From: Paracoccus aestuariivivens
Lineage (GTDB): Bacteria; Pseudomonadota; Alphaproteobacteria; Rhodobacterales; Rhodobacteraceae
Length of the DNA stretch: 64,000 bases
Assembly: GCF_009711225.1 (NCBI RefSeq)
Contig: NZ_WMIE01000011.1
Span: 24,141-88,140, forward strand
Direction of reading: 5' to 3'
The stretch's first letter is position 1. Each line of letters opens with the position of its first letter. The notes beneath the pieces were generated by a model. It worked only from the letters and a program-made list of their open reading frames with translations, was not told the origin of the DNA and did no database searches. The position numbers and the translations under genes are program-made. Positions 18,122-26,920 of this stretch are shown in pieces.

Positions 18122-18991
18122 ATGTCGCGCAAGCTGACTCCCTATCTTCTGGTGGCGCCGCTGATCGTCTTCATCGCGTGCTTCACATATATCCCGATCT
18201 TCACCAGTCTCGATCTAAGCTTCCGGGAATGGGACTTCCTGTCGGCGGGTCGGCCATGGGTCGGTCTGGACAATTACCGCCAACTTCTTGTCTCGCATGA
18301 CTTCTGGAATGCGCTGCGGGTCACGACGCTGTTCGTCGTGATCTCGGTGCCGATCCGCCTGGTACTGGCGCTGGCGGCGGCAAATTTCCTGCTGCGCGAG
18401 ACGCGATCAAGCCGGGTGCTGCGTGCGGCCCTGTTCCTGCCTTACGTCACCTCGACCGTGTCCATTGCCGTGGTGTTCTCTTGGATCTTCGCTACCGACT
18501 ACGGGATGGCGAATGCAGTGCTGCAGGGCCTCGGCCTGCCAAAGATAGGCTGGCTGCAAGACCCGACATTGGCGCTATTGGTAATCGTGATCGTCAATAC
18601 CTGGAAGCAGCTGGGCTATGATGTAATCATCTATATCGCCGGCCTTCAGGCAGTGCCACCGGAGCTATATGACGCGGCGGCGGTGGATGGCGGCGGGCGC
18701 TGGCACGTGTTCCGCCGGGTGACGGTCCCGCTGGTGATGCCGACCACCTACTTCCTGCTGGTCATCTCTGTGATCGAGGCCTTCCAGATATTCACAATCG
18801 TCGACGTGATGACGCGCGGCGGACCGGCCGGAGCCACGAACATGCTCGTCTCCGAGCTCTACAAAATCGGATTCTCGCTGTTCGACATCGGTCAGGGTTC
18901 GGCGCTGGCTGTGCTGCTGTTCCTGCTGCTGGTGGTGCTGGCGCTGGTCAAGTCCCGGCTAATCGGGCGGAAGGTGCACTATGAAGCGTGA
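18122..18991 (+). CDS. ABC transporter permease (UgpA/MalF-type)
   Basis: A 289-residue inner-membrane protein with six predicted helices and the cytoplasmic EAA loop (ELYDAAAVDGGGRWHVFRRVTVP, in part) near residue 180. It pairs with the next gene, whose start lies 11 bases inside this one, to form the channel. MalF-type long periplasmic loops are absent, as is usual in the UgpA group. Confidence 0.9.
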   Translation: MSRKLTPYLLVAPLIVFIACFTYIPIFTSLDLSFREWDFLSAGRPWVGLDNYRQLLVSHDFWNALRVTTLFVVISVPIRLVLALAAANFLLRETRSSRVLRAALFLPYVTSTVSIAVVFSWIFATDYGMANAVLQGLGLPKIGWLQDPTLALLVIVIVNTWKQLGYDVIIYIAGLQAVPPELYDAAAVDGGGRWHVFRRVTVPLVMPTTYFLLVISVIEAFQIFTIVDVMTRGGPAGATNMLVSELYKIGFSLFDIGQGSALAVLLFLLLVVLALVKSRLIGRKVHYEA

Positions 18992-19787
18992 GCGCCTGAC
19001 TGCCTTCGCTGCCTTGGCCGTCGGCCTGATTTTTCTCTCGCCAGTGCTCTATACGATCTGGATGTCGTTCCAGACCTCGGATGCCTATTACACCGGCAGA
19101 CTGGAGTTCACCTTCGACAACTACGCCACCGCGTTGGGGCAATACGACTTTGGCCGATATCTGTTGAACAGCGTGCTGGTCTCCGGGGCAGTGACGCTGG
19201 TGAGCCTTGCCCTGTCGGTAATGGCCGCCTTCGCCTTCGCCCGCTTCACCTTTCCGGGTGGAAACCTATTGTTTGGGGCGGTGGTGGCAACGCTGATGAT
19301 TCCCAGCCACATCAGCCTGATCCCCAATTATCTGACACTGGCAAAACTGGGAATGCTCGACAGCTATGCCGGGTTGATCCTGCCGGCGATCTCGAATGGC
19401 TTCGCTGCCTTCTTCCTGCGCCAGTATATCCGGGGCATCCCGAAGGCGCTGGACGAGGCGGCCTATATGGACGGTGCGACCCCTCTGAAGGTCCTGTGGC
19501 GGGTAATCGTTCCGATCGCGCGGCCAGCGATCCTGTCGATGGGGCTGTTCCTCTTCATCACCGAATGGAACAGCTACATCTGGCCGCTGGTCGCGGTGGG
19601 CGAAAGTGAACTTTATACCCTGCAGGTCGGTCTGGCGCGGCTCTACCGTATTAACCCCGGCGAGGGTTTCCTTGACTGGCCCCTGATTATGGCGGCCTCG
19701 ACCCTGACACTGCTGCCGGTGCTGCTAGGCTTCGTGCTTGTGGAACGTCATCTGGTGCGCGGCATCACGATGGGGGCGGTGAAATGA
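18981..19787 (+). CDS. ABC transporter permease (UgpE/MalG-type)
   Basis: A 268-residue inner-membrane protein with six predicted helices. It has the EAA loop (ALDEAAYMDGATPLKVLWR) near residue 155 and the C-terminal FVLVERHLVRGITMGAVK expected of UgpE/MalG permeases. It overlaps the preceding permease and the following phosphodiesterase (ATGA), so the operon is tightly coupled. Confidence 0.92.
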   Translation: MKRERLTAFAALAVGLIFLSPVLYTIWMSFQTSDAYYTGRLEFTFDNYATALGQYDFGRYLLNSVLVSGAVTLVSLALSVMAAFAFARFTFPGGNLLFGAVVATLMIPSHISLIPNYLTLAKLGMLDSYAGLILPAISNGFAAFFLRQYIRGIPKALDEAAYMDGATPLKVLWRVIVPIARPAILSMGLFLFITEWNSYIWPLVAVGESELYTLQVGLARLYRINPGEGFLDWPLIMAASTLTLLPVLLGFVLVERHLVRGITMGAVK

Positions 19788-20539
19788 AGAATGGAATGAA
19801 GAACATGACACGAATCGCAGCCCATCGCGGCGGCACACTCGAATTCGGCGACAGCACTCCTATCGGCTTTGCTGCCACTGCCCGGATGGCGCTGGAAGAG
19901 GTGGAGTTCGATCTTCACCCCACGGCAGATGGCGAAATTGTAGTCCATCACGACGCGACGCTGGACCGAACCACGGATCGCATCGGCGCCATCGCAACGC
20001 TGCCGACGGAAGAAGTTCTGGGAGCAAGGATCAACTATGGGCATGGCGGGCACCCACTGACCCTGAAGCAGCTGTGCGACACCTTTTCCGGTAGTCCGGT
20101 CGCCTTCCGCTGCGAGATCAAACCGGGGGCCGACGGCCGCGCCTATTGGGACTTCGTGCCGCGTGTGATCGCGCTTCTGGCGGCAGAGGGGCGGCTTGAA
20201 AGCACCGTCTTTTCTTCGTTCCTGCTCGATGTGCTGGTGCAGATCGGGGGGCTCTGTGATCAACCGCGACTGTGGCTGGTCAGTCCAGCGGTTCTGCGGC
20301 AACTGGGCACAAGCGGCGTGATCGAACTCGCCCACGGACGCAGCATCCCCGAAATCGGCGTGCATATCGACGAGGCCGACACCGCACTGATGGCCGAGGT
20401 TCATGCCTCTGGGCTCGAGTTCGGCTGCTGGGCCGCGCATGATGCGGTGCAGATCGCCAAGGCGCTGGATCTGGGGGTCAAGGTCTTCACGACCGACCGG
20501 CCAAGCCTTGCCATCGCCCTGCGGGAGGCGCGGGCATGA
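19784..20539 (+). CDS. Glycerophosphodiester phosphodiesterase (UgpQ-like)
   Basis: A GDPD enzyme of about 251 residues that hydrolyses glycerophosphodiesters to glycerol-3-phosphate and an alcohol. It shows the family's catalytic AHRGG near the N-terminus, EVEFDLHPTADGEIVVHHDATLDRTT in part (metal ligands E and D, then HHD), and a conserved FRCEIKPGADG strand. The ATG at 19784 overlaps the permease stop; an ATG at 19805 nearer to the barrel is possible. No signal peptide, so it acts in the cytoplasm. Its place inside the transporter operon supports a glycerophosphodiester substrate. Confidence 0.9.
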   Translation: MKNGMKNMTRIAAHRGGTLEFGDSTPIGFAATARMALEEVEFDLHPTADGEIVVHHDATLDRTTDRIGAIATLPTEEVLGARINYGHGGHPLTLKQLCDTFSGSPVAFRCEIKPGADGRAYWDFVPRVIALLAAEGRLESTVFSSFLLDVLVQIGGLCDQPRLWLVSPAVLRQLGTSGVIELAHGRSIPEIGVHIDEADTALMAEVHASGLEFGCWAAHDAVQIAKALDLGVKVFTTDRPSLAIALREARA

Positions 20540-21582
20540 CCGGGATCGCGCTGCGTGACATCCGCAAATCCTATCCGAACGGGCCGCAAGTGCTTCACGG
20601 AGTCAGCCTGGACATCCGTCCCGGTGAATTCGTGGTGGTCGTCGGCCCCTCAGGTTGCGGCAAATCCACCCTGCTGCGGCTGATCGCCGGGCTGGAGACG
20701 ACGGCGGAGGGCGAGATTGAGATCGGTGGCCAGCCCGCTGGTCACCTTGCGCCGCAGGACCGCGATATAGCCATGATCTTCCAGAACTACGCGCTCTATC
20801 CGCATATGAGCGTGCGTGAGAACATTGCCTTCGGGCTGGAGCTGCGAGGTATGCCGCGGGCCGAGCGGCGCGCTCGGGCCGAGGAGGTGGCGGCGATCCT
20901 GCAACTCTCCCCCTATCTCGACCGAAAGCCCAAGGCCCTGTCGGGTGGACAGCGCCAGCGGGTGGCAATGGGTCGGGCGATGGCACGCAAGGCCGGGGTA
21001 TTTCTGATGGATGAGCCCTTGTCGAACCTCGACAATGCGCTACGCGTGGCGATGCGGACCGAGATCAAGGAACTGCACCGCAGGCTCGGCGCTACCATCA
21101 TCTATGTCACCCATGACCAAACCGAGGCGCTGTCTTTGGCGGACCGGATTGCGGTGATGAAGGGCGGTCATCTGCAGCAGTTCGCCACGCCGGATGAAAT
21201 CTACGACCGACCTGCGAACATGTTCGTCGCCAGCTTCCTCGGCCAGCCAGGGATCAACTTCGTTAAGGCGGAGCAACTGCCCGATACTCGCGGCGTTGTG
21301 GGTCTGACGGCCGGTTTGCGTCCAGAAGCGTTGATGGTTCACGCGGACCGACCGGAAGGTGCGTCGATCGAGGGCAAGGTAATACTGACGGAAATGTCCG
21401 GTGCCGAACTGATCGTGCATTGCGAGACAACCGTGGGGCGGCTGGTCGTTGCCAGCCAGCGCCGAACCCTGACAGCGCTCCCGGAACGGATATGGATCGG
21501 ATACGATCTTGACGAGGCCCTGTGGTTCGATACCACCAGTGGCCACCGGGTGCAGCCTCCGGCGGAAAGCAGGAGCATGTGA
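20536..21582 (+). CDS. ABC transporter ATPase (UgpC/MalK-type)
   Basis: A 348-residue ATPase with Walker A GPSGCGKST, signature LSGGQRQRV, Walker B VFLMDEPLSNLD and switch VTHDQTEA. A C-terminal TOBE-like regulatory domain from about residue 240 contains GLRPEAL. It energises the two upstream permeases. Overlaps of 4 bases with both neighbours show operon coupling. Confidence 0.93.
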   Translation: MTGIALRDIRKSYPNGPQVLHGVSLDIRPGEFVVVVGPSGCGKSTLLRLIAGLETTAEGEIEIGGQPAGHLAPQDRDIAMIFQNYALYPHMSVRENIAFGLELRGMPRAERRARAEEVAAILQLSPYLDRKPKALSGGQRQRVAMGRAMARKAGVFLMDEPLSNLDNALRVAMRTEIKELHRRLGATIIYVTHDQTEALSLADRIAVMKGGHLQQFATPDEIYDRPANMFVASFLGQPGINFVKAEQLPDTRGVVGLTAGLRPEALMVHADRPEGASIEGKVILTEMSGAELIVHCETTVGRLVVASQRRTLTALPERIWIGYDLDEALWFDTTSGHRVQPPAESRSM

Positions 21583-22463
21583 CGAAACCGAGAGAACTGC
21601 CTCACGTAATCACCGATCTGGTGGCGCGGTCTGAGGCGCGCCTCACCGATGCTGATGCCCGTCTGCTGGATATCTTGCTGCAGGATCCGATCCGCGCCGC
21701 AATGGACAGCGGCAAGGAGATCGCCGCGCGCGCCGGGGTGCATCCGGCCTCGGCCGTGCGGCTGGCGCGGCGGCTCGGGTTCCAAGGGTATCCGGAGTTC
21801 CGCGCATTCTTGCAGGATAAGCTGATTGATGACGCTGGCGGCGATTTCGACAATCCTGCGGCCCGCATCTCGGCCCGGCTCGTCCGAGCGGAGAAGGGCG
21901 GAATTTTGTCCTCTATCCTCGACAGCGAAATCGGTGCGCTTGAACAGGTGCGCCATGCGGTGAGCGATGCCGATGTGCGCGGCTTTGCAAAAGCTCTGCA
22001 TGGGGCGCAGCGGATCTTTGTCTATGGACTCGGCCATTCGGCGGCGTTGTCAGCGCTGATTGCACTGCGTCTGCGCCGATCCGGATATGATGCGGTGGAT
22101 TTGGCGGCGCTGCCGCATCTGGCGGAATTCTTGACCGAGATGACCGGGCGCGACGTCCTGTGGTTGCTGTCATTCCGAGATCCGCGCCCGGTTGTCTCGG
22201 CCCTGCTCCGGATCGCCACGGATCGGAGCGCGACGCTGCTGTTGCTGAGTGACATGAACGGCCTTCGGATCGAGCCTGCACCAGAGCGATCAATCACCGT
22301 ATCGCGTGGTGGGGTCGGGCACTCGCAGTCGCTTGTCGTCCCGATGACCATTGCCAATGCCGTGATCCTTGATCTTGCCGCGATCGACGAAGGGCGATCG
22401 CTCCGCTCCCTGGAGAAGTTTCGGAGCTTTCGCGCTGCACTTCCCCCTGAAATTCCCCGGTAG
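21579..22463 (+). CDS. RpiR-family transcriptional regulator
   Basis: A 294-residue regulator with an N-terminal HTH_6 (GKEIAARAGVHPASAVRLAR) and a C-terminal SIS sugar-phosphate-binding domain (IFVYGLGHSAALSALIALRL). I use the GTG at 21579, which overlaps the ATPase stop and has AGGAG 3-4 bases upstream; a longer start would extend into the ATPase gene. RpiR proteins respond to phosphosugars, so it probably controls this transporter in response to a phosphorylated product. Confidence 0.9.
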   Translation: MTKPRELPHVITDLVARSEARLTDADARLLDILLQDPIRAAMDSGKEIAARAGVHPASAVRLARRLGFQGYPEFRAFLQDKLIDDAGGDFDNPAARISARLVRAEKGGILSSILDSEIGALEQVRHAVSDADVRGFAKALHGAQRIFVYGLGHSAALSALIALRLRRSGYDAVDLAALPHLAEFLTEMTGRDVLWLLSFRDPRPVVSALLRIATDRSATLLLLSDMNGLRIEPAPERSITVSRGGVGHSQSLVVPMTIANAVILDLAAIDEGRSLRSLEKFRSFRAALPPEIPR

Positions 22464-22568
22464 GAAACAAGAGCCCGGGATCGGTTCGAATTGGCTACCC
22501 CGCTGACTTGGCTCTTGATCTTGGGACGCCTCGTTTGGCCTAAACCATTGCCGCCGTTCACATGTGGT

Positions 22569-22665
22569 CCATGCTGACCTGCCGCATTCCCAAGAGCGGC
22601 CGCTCATCCACGGTGCAGCGAAATCTTTGGCGAGATGACAGCGGAGCCGGACAAACTGGCCGTTT
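22569..22665. repeat. Dispersed intergenic repeat, copy C (degenerate)
   Basis: Shares the block GTGCAGCGAAATCTTTGGCG then AGATGACAGCGGAGCCGGAC with the repeat family, preceded by a degraded hairpin region. It lies downstream of the RpiR gene and 86 bases before the IS256-type end. The rest of 22464-22750 holds nothing I recognise apart from a long-looped CAAGAGCC/GGCTCTTG pair at 22468-22517. Confidence 0.55.
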
Positions 22666-22750
22666 GCGTCCGCGGCACGTGAATGTTCGCACATGCGACA
22701 TGAACGGCCAGCGGGGGGAAGCGGTCGAAACGGCAGCGCAGCTGAGTAAC

Positions 22751-23345
22751 GGGCGAAAGTTGGTGATGGCCTGAATGGTGGCATATCAATGCGGTGTTCA
22801 GATGCCGTCAATTCTTAGTCGAGAAAAGCATTCGCCACATGTCATTGACTACCACTAGACCCCATGATCGGGCGGACAATCCACGCAGAACTGGCGGCAT
22901 TGATGGCTGGGTTTGCGGACGAAAAGCTTGAGAATGAGACATCCCGATTGGTGCCCCATGGGCACCTGCCCGAGCGCGGGGCAATGACCGGTACCGGTCC
23001 TGTGCCCGTGAGGGTTCCGCGGGTGCGCGATCGTAAGCCGGGGAAGGAGAAGATCAGCTTTACGCCCAGCACACTGCCGCGATATCTGCGCAAGGCGAAA
23101 TCGGTCGAGGAACTGCTGCCCTGGCCTAACCTCAATGGCGTCAGCACTGGTGATTTCAGCGAGGCGCTGGCGGCTCTTATTGCCCCGAACGCCAACGGGC
23201 TGTCGGCCAAAACGATCTCGCGGCTGAAGGCGGACTGGTGGAACGACTACGAGGCTTGGCAGAAACGCAGCCTGGGCAACCGACGTTTCCACTACATCTG
23301 GCCTCACGGGGTCTATTTCAAACCGCGTTTGGCTGAGGAAAAGCA
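22751..23345 (+). mobile_element. 5' half of an IS256-type element
   Basis: The left end GGGCGAAAGTTGGTGATGG is the same terminal sequence, in opposite orientation relative to the transposase, as the element end at 63881. The transposase homology stops abruptly near 23345 and no right end follows, so the 3' half has been deleted. Confidence 0.75.
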
Positions 23346-23403
23346 GTTCTGGGTTTCGCCTAGAAACGAGATACTCCGTCCCACTCTCAAGAAGCCTCGG
23401 TGA
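22864..23403 (+). pseudogene. IS256-type (mutator) transposase, N-terminal fragment
   Basis: About 160 codons match the N-terminal part of IS256-family transposases (HGHLPERGAMTGTGPVPVRV, then RVRDRKPG, LPRYLRKAKSVEELLPW and GLSAKTISRLKADWW). Family similarity ends at AEEKQ near 23345, just where the first catalytic block would continue; the last 19 codons are unrelated read-through. Not functional. Confidence 0.8.
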
Positions 23404-23473
23404 CGCTAGATGCTGTCGAAACCCGTGCCTTGGGTTGAAATGTCGGCGACCCGCTAAACCGGCGCACCGACAA

Positions 23474-24040
23474 TCACGTCTGTATGATCATTTTCGCGAC
23501 CAGCTCGGCAGCGTTCTGCACCCCCAGTTTTTTCATTACCGAGCTCCGATGCACCTCTACCGTCCGGGGGGATATGCCCATGGCAATCCCGGTTTCCTTG
23601 CTAGTGTAGCCGTTGACGGTATAACGCGCGACCTCGCGTTCGCGTGGGGTCAAAGTCGCTGCATCAGAAGGGCGGTGTTCTAGGTGCTGGAATGTCCATA
23701 CCATCAGCCGAAAAGGATCGTTCGGGGTCAGGGTGCGCCCGCACGCCCGCGTCCAGATGATCTCGCCGCTGCGGCACTGCATGAAACGTTCATCGCTGTA
23801 GCGCGGCCGCTCATCCAACCAGCGACGCCAACGCGTCCCGGTCTTTTCGTAATCTACGCTCGAAGGGTAAAGGATACGGATTGACTGACCCTCAAGCTCG
23901 TCGCGGGTCCAGCCAAAAATGCGCTCCATTTCTGTGTTGACACGCTGGATCACTCGATTGGAGAGCACCGTCAAACCGATGGGCGCATCCATGAATCCGG
24001 TGAAGCAGAGATCGGTTTCCGAGATGTGGTCGTGATCCAT
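23474..24040 (-). CDS. PAS-LuxR family transcriptional regulator
   Basis: A 188-residue regulator: PAS domain at about residues 8-115 (PIGLTVLSNRVIQRVNTEME, then IFGWTRDELEGQSIRILYPS) and a LuxR/FixJ-type HTH at 125-185 (LTPREREVARYTVNGYTSKE ... ISPRTVEVHRSSVMKKLGV). The ATG at 24040 has an AAAGGA site upstream; the long frame further upstream crosses the promoter region. There is no receiver domain, so it probably senses a ligand or redox state directly. It is divergent from the thiolase operon, its likely target. Confidence 0.9.
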   Translation of the reverse strand: MDHDHISETDLCFTGFMDAPIGLTVLSNRVIQRVNTEMERIFGWTRDELEGQSIRILYPSSVDYEKTGTRWRRWLDERPRYSDERFMQCRSGEIIWTRACGRTLTPNDPFRLMVWTFQHLEHRPSDAATLTPREREVARYTVNGYTSKETGIAMGISPRTVEVHRSSVMKKLGVQNAAELVAKMIIQT

Positions 24041-24067
24041 CGCCCGTCCTTTCGCTGCATCTGCATC

Positions 24068-24096
24068 TACGTAGTAGCTACGTATTTTAATACGTA
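24068..24096. promoter_or_regulatory. Three phased TACGTA boxes (candidate LuxR-type operator)
   Basis: TACGTA occurs at 24068, 24079 and 24091, spaced 11 and 12 bases and thus on one face of the helix, within overlapping inverted repeats. The cluster sits between the divergent PAS-LuxR gene and the thiolase operon. It is the obvious candidate operator for the LuxR-type protein; binding is inferred. Confidence 0.6.
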
Positions 24097-24154
24097 GATC
24101 CCCGAATACCAGCCGACTCTTCTTTCCGTCACTGTCGAGGGGGGAGGACGACAC

Positions 24155-25330
24155 ATGACGCGTGACATCTATATCACCGGTTCCGGCCACACTCGTTTCG
24201 GACGGCTCCAGTCTTCGCTCGAGGCGCTGATTGTCGAGGCGGCGCGCGAGGCGATAGAGGAGGCACAGATTCCGCCGGCGGATATTGACGCCGTATTCCT
24301 CGGACACTTCAATTCCGGCCTCGTACCTGATGGGTTCGCCTCATCCCTCATCTTACAGACTTTTCCCGAACTCAGATTCACACCCGCCTCACGATGCGAA
24401 AATGCGTGTGCCTCGGGTGCCGCTGCCATTCATGCCGGGATCAACGCCATTCACGCCGGAGTTGCCCGCAACGTGCTGGTCGTGGGCGCCGAGAAGATGA
24501 CCCATCGTGCGACCCCCGATGTCACCGCAGCGCTTGCAGGTGCAGGGTATCAGAATGATGCAGCGGAAGCCGCGCTCAGCTTTCCCCAGGTCTTCGCCAT
24601 CGCAGCCCAGCAATACGGCGCGCAATACAGCGACCCCTTGGATGCCATGGCTCGGATTGCGGCAAAGAACCATGAAAACGCAATGAAGAACCCGCTGGCG
24701 CAGATGCACAAACCGCTTGCCTATGATTTCTGTCAGCAGGTCAGCGACAAGAATCCACTCATCGCCCCGCCGCTGCGACTGAGCGATTGTTCGTTGGTGA
24801 CGGACGGAGCTGCGGCTATCGTCTTGAGCGCTTCAGATGCCCATGCCGGCCGAGCCTCGGCCCGCGTGCGCATCGCCGCCGCCGAACATGTATCCGATTA
24901 CCTGCCAATGAGCCGGCGCGATTTCGTTGCGTTCGAGGGTCCCGAGCGCGCCATTCGCAGCGCCTTTCAGTCCGCAGGTATCACGGTCAGTGACTTGGAC
25001 TTTGCAGAGGTGCACGACTGCTTCACCCCCGCGGAGCTGCTGATCTACGAAGCGATGGGCCTTGCGCCAAAAGGTGAAGGTGCGCGCGCGCTCGAGGAGG
25101 GGACCGTGTTTGCCGACGGGCGCACCCCGGTAAACCTGTCGGGCGGGTTGAAGGCAAAGGGGCATCCTGTCGGCGCGACCGGCGTGTCGATGCACGTCCT
25201 GGGATTCCGGCAACTAACCGGACGCGCGGGCGAGATGCAGCGTAGGGGTGCGGAATGGGGGCTTGCCTTCAACATGGGGGGCGCGGCCGTCGCCAATTAC
25301 GCGACGATCCTGCAGGCCGATCGGGCGTGA
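24155..25330 (+). CDS. Thiolase-family acyl-CoA acyltransferase (SCP2-type)
   Basis: A 391-residue thiolase. The nucleophilic cysteine is C85 in SRCENACASG. The second catalytic region is HDCFTPAELL (His) and the third is NLSGGLKAKGHPVGATG, with an NMGGAAVANY end. Its sequence is nearer the SCP2/lipid-transfer thiolases than to biosynthetic FadA types, so cleavage of an acyl-CoA chain is likely. It heads an operon with an acyl-CoA synthetase, a TRAP transporter and an SDR, suggesting uptake, activation and beta-oxidation-like breakdown of a carboxylic acid. Confidence 0.88.
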   Translation: MTRDIYITGSGHTRFGRLQSSLEALIVEAAREAIEEAQIPPADIDAVFLGHFNSGLVPDGFASSLILQTFPELRFTPASRCENACASGAAAIHAGINAIHAGVARNVLVVGAEKMTHRATPDVTAALAGAGYQNDAAEAALSFPQVFAIAAQQYGAQYSDPLDAMARIAAKNHENAMKNPLAQMHKPLAYDFCQQVSDKNPLIAPPLRLSDCSLVTDGAAAIVLSASDAHAGRASARVRIAAAEHVSDYLPMSRRDFVAFEGPERAIRSAFQSAGITVSDLDFAEVHDCFTPAELLIYEAMGLAPKGEGARALEEGTVFADGRTPVNLSGGLKAKGHPVGATGVSMHVLGFRQLTGRAGEMQRRGAEWGLAFNMGGAAVANYATILQADRA

Positions 25331-25354
25331 TGAAGATTCAGGGGTCGTAGAACG

Positions 25355-26866
25355 ATGAATATCGCAAATTGGCTATATCAGACGGCCTTATCCTGGCCCT
25401 CTCGCCCGGCGCTCTTCAAGGGAGACCTCCTACGGCAGGATTATCAAGCGCTGTTGCAGTCAGTATCCGACCGGGCTGCCTGGATGCAGGAGGAACACGG
25501 GATCAGAGCAGGGGACCGGGTCGCGATTTTTGCCAAGAACGCACCAGAGTATATTGAGGCGTTGCACGCGTGCTGGTGGCTGGGTGCCATCGTGGTTCCC
25601 GTCAATTGCAAACTGCACCCCCGCGAGGCCGAATGGATTATCCGCGATTCTGGAGCGTCGCTGACTCTGACAGAGGACGGGGCAACCTTCGTGGACGATG
25701 CCGATATTTACGAGGCCGCGCTCTGCGCGCCTGTGGTGGGCGGGCATGGCGTCACGGCACCCGCGCATGTTGCGGATCACGATCTTGCTTGGCTTTTCTA
25801 TACGTCAGGCACGACAGGTACGCCAAAGGGCGTGATGCTCAGCCATGACAATCTCCGTCACATGACGCTATGCTATGCACTGGACGTGGATGCCGCGCGC
25901 AGCGACGATCACTTGCTCTATGCCGCGCCCATGTCTCACGGGGCGGGTCTGTACATGTTCGCGCAGATCCGGGCGGGCGGGGCACATCTTGTACCCGACT
26001 CGCGGGGGTTCGACAGCGACGAGATCATCAGACTTGCCCGAAGCCGAGGCAATCTGGTGTTCTTCGCTGCCCCAACCATGATCAAGCGCCTGATCGCCAC
26101 GGCACGCCAGCAGGGCTATGGCGGTGAGGGCATCCGCACCATCATCTATGGCGGCGGGCCGATGTATGCACATGACATCGACGAGGCGCTGGCCTGTTTC
26201 GGGCGCCGGTTCGTGCAGATTTACGGCCAAGGCGAGACGCCGATGACCATCTCGGTCCTACCACGCGATCTTGTGGCGGATCAGACCCACCCGCGCTGGC
26301 AGGCCCGACGTGCCTCGGTCGGCATCGCGCAGGGCGCAGTGACGCTGGCGGTGCTGGATTCTGAAGGAAATCCCCTACCTGCCGGACGTACCGGAGAAAT
26401 CTGCGTCCAAGGGCCGACGGTCATGAAAGGCTACTGGCAGAACGAACGGGCCAGCGCGGAGACACTGAAGGACGGCTGGCTGCATACCGGCGATCTCGGC
26501 CATCTTGATGAGGACGGCTTTCTGTATCTCACTGACCGTTCCAAGGATGTGATCATTTCGGGCGGCACGAACATCTATCCGCGCGAGGTCGAAGAGGCGC
26601 TTCTGGCGCACCCGGCCGTGTTCGAGATCGCCGTGATCGGCGAGCCGGAGCCGGAATGGGGCGAACAGGTCGTGGCCTATGTCGTTTTCGAGCCAGGCAA
26701 AAGCGCCGGCATTCCCGAACTGGACAGCTGGTGCCGACAACAGATCGCGGCCTTCAAGCGCCCCAAGCGCTACGTGTTCGTCCAGGACCTGCCCAAGAAC
26801 AGCTATGGCAAGGTTCTGAAAACCGATCTGCGGTCCCGCACGGGAGCCGAGACAACCCCAGCCTAG
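25355..26866 (+). CDS. AMP-forming acyl-CoA synthetase
   Basis: A 503-residue ANL-superfamily ligase that adenylates a carboxylate and transfers it to CoA. Motifs in order: YTSGTTGTPKGVMLSH (phosphate loop), YGQGETPMT, GWLHTGDLGHLDEDGFLYL and the C-terminal catalytic lysine in KNSYGKVLKTDLR. It follows the thiolase by 24 bases. It presumably activates the acid imported by the downstream TRAP system; chain type cannot be read from sequence. Confidence 0.92.
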   Translation: MNIANWLYQTALSWPSRPALFKGDLLRQDYQALLQSVSDRAAWMQEEHGIRAGDRVAIFAKNAPEYIEALHACWWLGAIVVPVNCKLHPREAEWIIRDSGASLTLTEDGATFVDDADIYEAALCAPVVGGHGVTAPAHVADHDLAWLFYTSGTTGTPKGVMLSHDNLRHMTLCYALDVDAARSDDHLLYAAPMSHGAGLYMFAQIRAGGAHLVPDSRGFDSDEIIRLARSRGNLVFFAAPTMIKRLIATARQQGYGGEGIRTIIYGGGPMYAHDIDEALACFGRRFVQIYGQGETPMTISVLPRDLVADQTHPRWQARRASVGIAQGAVTLAVLDSEGNPLPAGRTGEICVQGPTVMKGYWQNERASAETLKDGWLHTGDLGHLDEDGFLYLTDRSKDVIISGGTNIYPREVEEALLAHPAVFEIAVIGEPEPEWGEQVVAYVVFEPGKSAGIPELDSWCRQQIAAFKRPKRYVFVQDLPKNSYGKVLKTDLRSRTGAETTPA

Positions 26867-26920
26867 GCGGGGAGCACGATCCCCGGGCAGGAGGAGCCCG
26901 ACACAACGGAGGAGACAATC

